Of a stretch of 7,310 nt of DNA, positions 5,457 to 7,310 are shown in pieces. The position numbers and the translations under genes were made by a program. The stretch's first letter is position 1. Each line of letters opens with the position of its first letter. The notes under the pieces are model-generated. The model saw nothing but the letters and a program-made list of their open reading frames with translations. It made no database searches and was not told the origin of the DNA. The DNA is from AP-15 sp035252905 (GTDB lineage: Bacteria > Pseudomonadota > Alphaproteobacteria > ATCC43930 > CGMCC-115725), in assembly GCA_035252905.1 (NCBI GenBank), contig DATFCQ010000282.1:1-7310 (forward strand). Reading direction: 5' to 3'.

Positions 5457-6332
5457 CTAACCGCCGACGAAATCGCAGCGGAAGCCGTCGCCCCACGGAT
5501 TGATGTGGCCGACCGAGGGCGACGGGAAATGCATCGTGCACACCAGCGTCCGGGTATCGCAGTAGCGGTCGAGAAACCGCCGGCGGGTCGCCGCTGCCTG
5601 CTTCTGATCGGTGTCGAAGCGAATGCCGAGTTCCGGGTAGCGCGCCTGCAATGGTGAATGAATAAGATCACCGGTCATCACCGCCGCATCGCCCTGGCGG
5701 CCGAGGCAGACCGCGAAGTGGTCGGGTGTGTGCCCCGGTGTCGGCAGGAATCGGATGTGGTCGCCAAGCCCGTGGTCGCTGGTCACAAAATCGGCCTGCT
5801 TGGCCTCGACCACCGGCAGGACGCTGTCGGCCAATGCCGGGATCGGGGTCTTTTTGTGCTCCGCGACCCAATGGTCGTATTCCTTATGCGAGAACAGATA
5901 GCGAGCCTTGGGGAAGGTGGGGACCCAGCGGCCGTTGTCGAGCCGGGTGTTCCAGCCGACATGGTCGGCATGCAGGTGCGTGCACATGACAAAGTCGATG
6001 TCGTCGACCGACACCCCGGCCTGCGCCAGCGCTCGCATGTAGTGGTCGTCCTTTTTGCGATGCCAGGTTTCGCGGTGCGGCCGGTCTTTGTCGTTGCCGA
6101 TGCAGCTGTCGATCAGCACCGTGTGGTGCGGCGTCTTGACCAGATAGGACTGGAAGCACATCACCAGCTTGTCGTCCGCCGGGTCGAGCGCGGCGGGCTC
6201 CAGCCACGCGCGGTTCTCGTCGAGCACCTCGCGCGTCAATCCCGGCAGCAATTCCAGGGCCGGGGTGAACCCGGCCTCCTGCTCGATTATCCGGTAGATC
6301 ACTATGTCCTCGGTGTCAAAGCGCGTGCGCAT
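5457..6332 (-). CDS. Metallo-beta-lactamase-fold hydrolase (lactonase-like)
   Basis: This 291-residue protein has the full metal-binding set of the metallo-beta-lactamase fold: HLHADHVGW (His119, His121, Asp123, His124), His201 in PGHTPDH, Asp222 in TGDLIH, and His268 in MHFPSPSVGH. The double set predicts two metal ions, usually zinc. The layout and the GDLIHSPLQ and HFPSPSVGHI segments resemble N-acyl-homoserine lactonases and related esterases/lactonases, but the substrate cannot be read from sequence. There is no signal peptide, so it is probably cytoplasmic. The ATG at 6332 is preceded by GGGGAG at a suitable distance. The frame stays open upstream to 6569, but that part is cysteine-rich and not lactonase-like. 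It is convergent with the recombinase and divergent from the small gene at 6590. A promoter candidate lies about 40-65 bases upstream. Confidence 0.92.
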   Translation of the reverse strand: MRTRFDTEDIVIYRIIEQEAGFTPALELLPGLTREVLDENRAWLEPAALDPADDKLVMCFQSYLVKTPHHTVLIDSCIGNDKDRPHRETWHRKKDDHYMRALAQAGVSVDDIDFVMCTHLHADHVGWNTRLDNGRWVPTFPKARYLFSHKEYDHWVAEHKKTPIPALADSVLPVVEAKQADFVTSDHGLGDHIRFLPTPGHTPDHFAVCLGRQGDAAVMTGDLIHSPLQARYPELGIRFDTDQKQAAATRRRFLDRYCDTRTLVCTMHFPSPSVGHINPWGDGFRCDFVGG

Positions 6333-6368
6333 CGTCCCGCTCCCCTTTGCGGCGGATCTGCCGGAGCA

Positions 6369-6396
6369 ATCATATGCCGGGCGTATAGGGGCGCAA
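6369..6396 (-). promoter_or_regulatory. Candidate sigma-70 promoter of the hydrolase gene
   Basis: On the minus strand TTGCGC (6396-6391) is followed after 16 bases by TATGAT (6374-6369), a 5 of 6 match to the -10 consensus. Transcription would begin near 6362, leaving a leader of about 30 bases that includes the ribosome site. The -35 box matches only in its TTG, so the call rests mainly on the -10 and the position. Confidence 0.35.
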
Positions 6397-6589
6397 CGGC
6401 GGTTGTCGCCGTGGCCCGCGCAGGCGATGCTGGCCGCGATCATGCTGCCGGGACAGTAGTGGCCGCAGAGCAGCAAGCGGGGCTTCCGGTTTCCGGTGCC
6501 GATCGTCTCGGCGATCGTCGAGCGGCGGCGCGGCGGAGTGCCCGCCCTAACATGCCGACCATAGGGCAACGGACGAGAGGAACGGGACT

Positions 6590-6832
6590 ATGCCCAACGA
6601 AACGACCTTTGAACTCGCATCCATCGAATTCGGCGCCGAGCCGGTGGCCGTCTTCCGTTTCGGCTATGAACGGTTCGAACTGCGCGCACGGCTTGGTCCG
6701 GGAAATCTGGAACACGCGATTGCGGCGGCGGCAGAGGTCGCAGCCAGCGTCTTTGCGAGATGGTCGAACGAAGCGTTAGTCTTCGCGCAGCGGGTTCGCG
6801 CCGGCGAGAACGGCGGGCCAGTGCGTCACTAG
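6590..6832 (+). CDS. Small protein of unknown function (80 residues)
   Basis: An 80-residue reading frame starts at the ATG at 6590 behind a purine-rich ribosome site (AGAGGAA, about nine bases ahead) and ends at a TAG. I do not recognise it. It begins MPNETTFELASIEFGAEPVA, has a beta-rich first half (VAVFRFGYERFELRARL) and then an alanine-rich helix (LEHAIAAAAEVAASVFARW); there is no signal peptide and the helix is probably not membrane-spanning. Codon choice agrees with neighbouring genes. It diverges from the hydrolase gene with about 257 bases between the starts. The good ribosome site and clean composition favour a real gene. Confidence 0.6.
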   Translation: MPNETTFELASIEFGAEPVAVFRFGYERFELRARLGPGNLEHAIAAAAEVAASVFARWSNEALVFAQRVRAGENGGPVRH

Positions 6833-7172
6833 GGCGCGCGTCACGAACGACTGCACGCGCCTCTCGCCGGTTTTGCGGCGCATCCCGGCTTGAGGCGCTG
6901 CGCCGGGACCCGGCGCAAGAGGTTGACCACGCCATCCCCCAAACCAGGGGATCGATCAGAGGACAAATGGGGTGCAGCGCCGCGGGGAGGGTTTGATCCC
7001 GCGGGACTCGCGCGGATTGCCGCTTTATCGCTCATCGACGGCAAGCAGACCCGCATCCCGCATTTCCCGGTGCGTTCATCACCGTGTCCGGAAATGGTCT
7101 CGCCGATGGTCGCCGCAAACAAGCGTGTTTCCAATGAGATGGGAGACAGATATTCATCGTCCAAAAAGGCTA
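6833..7172. other. 340-base spacer before the insertion sequence
   Basis: No gene is firmly supported. A GC hairpin candidate follows the stop of the 80-residue gene: GGCGCG near 6834 can pair with CGCGCC near 6856-6861, and a TTTT follows at 6871-6874, so it may be its terminator. A second inverted repeat, ATCCCC (6934-6939) and GGGGAT (6947-6952), has a 7-base centre. A plus-strand frame without a normal start stays open to a TAG at 7181-7183, inside the insertion sequence; it contains LARIAALSLIDGKQTRIPHF and EMVSPMVAANKRVSNEMGDR. It may be the remnant of a gene cut by the insertion, but I recognise nothing in it. Confidence 0.35.
6834..6874 (+). terminator. GC hairpin followed by a short T-run after the 80-residue gene
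   Basis: GGCGCG-CGT at 6834-6842 can pair with ACGCGCC at 6855-6861 allowing a small bulge, and TTTT follows at 6871-6874 after a 9-base gap. Position just past the stop codon suits a terminator, but the T-run is short and distant. Confidence 0.25.
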
Positions 7173-7310
7173 GGGCCTGTTAGATCTTGAGCCAATCGGC
7201 CGTAGCGGCCAGGCAGAGCACACCCATGAAGCAGCGCGCGGTCTTTTCATAGCGAGTAGCAATGGCCCGCCATTCTTTCAGGCGCGCCCACAGGTTCTCG
7301 ACCATATGAC
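7173..7310 (-). mobile_element. 3' end of an IS5-family insertion sequence, cut by the window edge
   Basis: The outer end begins near GGGCCTGTTAG at 7173, which resembles the terminal repeat of the IS427 group of the IS5 family. CTAG lies at 7170-7173, fitting the YTAR target preferred by this group, so the exact boundary is uncertain by one or two bases. The transposase stop codon lies within ten bases of the end, as is usual for this group. The other end is outside the window. Confidence 0.8.
7180..7310 (-). CDS. IS5-family transposase (OrfB/C-terminal part), partial
   Basis: The last 42 residues of a DDE transposase are present, entering from the right edge and ending at a TAA (7182-7180). 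The segment ENLWARLKEWRAIATRYEK carries the conserved glutamate of the catalytic DDE triad and the downstream R...K signature of the IS5 family, followed by a hydrophobic end (CFMGVLCLAATADWLKI). In the IS427 group the transposase is often split in two frames with a shift between them; that cannot be judged here because the 5' part is missing. The visible part has no stop or shift, so the element may be intact. Confidence 0.88.
   Translation of the reverse strand, partial: HMVENLWARLKEWRAIATRYEKTARCFMGVLCLAATADWLKI

Noticed and set aside
5153..5671. A minus-strand open frame crossing the palindrome
   Set aside because: It overlaps the recombinase and the hydrolase in wrong frames, and its middle is the palindrome read as SHPDCRAI, typical of a repeat misread as protein.
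5658..6779. A long plus-strand open frame of 373 codons
   Set aside because: It lies opposite the metallo-hydrolase, which has all metal-binding motifs and a ribosome site; the plus frame is valine-, arginine- and alanine-rich with no recognisable domain and is an antisense shadow of a GC-rich gene.

Overview
This is a GC-rich stretch that reads like an accessory part of an alphaproteobacterial chromosome or plasmid. The protein types and codon choice fit Hyphomicrobiales (the Bradyrhizobium/Rhodopseudomonas/Methylobacterium group), but that placement is inferred from protein resemblance only. No RNA gene, CRISPR array or replication origin was seen.

Layout from left to right. The left end carries a toxin-antitoxin operon on the minus strand: a BrnT-type toxin at 610-897, overlapped by an Xre-type helix-turn-helix antitoxin at 243-647, with a 20-base near-palindrome just past the antitoxin stop. 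After a 425-base spacer come two divergent genes. One is a conserved protein of unknown function (1323-1886, minus). The other is a small four-helix membrane protein (2008-2493, plus) whose frame is cut by a single in-frame TGA. A 465-base spacer with a possible decayed reading frame leads to a metabolic pair on the minus strand: a GFA/CENP-V zinc protein (3962-4375) followed by a D-2-hydroxyacid dehydrogenase (2959-3915). Diverging from the pair is a small serine recombinase gene (4594-5283).

The recombinase is the most informative decay event. One extra base near 5181-5188 shifts its frame. The original C-terminus (KWYACTVRAQLR...) and its TGA are still present in the next frame, and that TGA overlaps, as ATGA, the start of what looks like a WGR-domain gene. 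The shift therefore fuses the recombinase to the first 17 residues of the WGR protein. The WGR gene then stops exactly where a 59-base imperfect palindrome (5278-5336) begins.

The right part holds a metallo-beta-lactamase-fold hydrolase resembling lactonases (5457-6332, minus, good ribosome site and a candidate promoter), a divergent 80-residue protein of unknown function (6590-6832, plus), a spacer of about 340 bases, and the 3' end of an IS5-family insertion sequence that runs off the right edge (from about 7173).

The genes do not form one pathway. The GFA protein and dehydrogenase may form a small operon, the toxin-antitoxin pair is one transcription unit, and the rest look like independent accessory genes. 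The recombinase/WGR remnants, the nonsense-broken membrane gene, the palindrome and the insertion sequence indicate a region with a history of transfer and decay. I see no clear sign of a complete undescribed system; the items most worth following are the BrnT/Xre pairing, the frameshift fusion and the palindrome at the WGR breakpoint.
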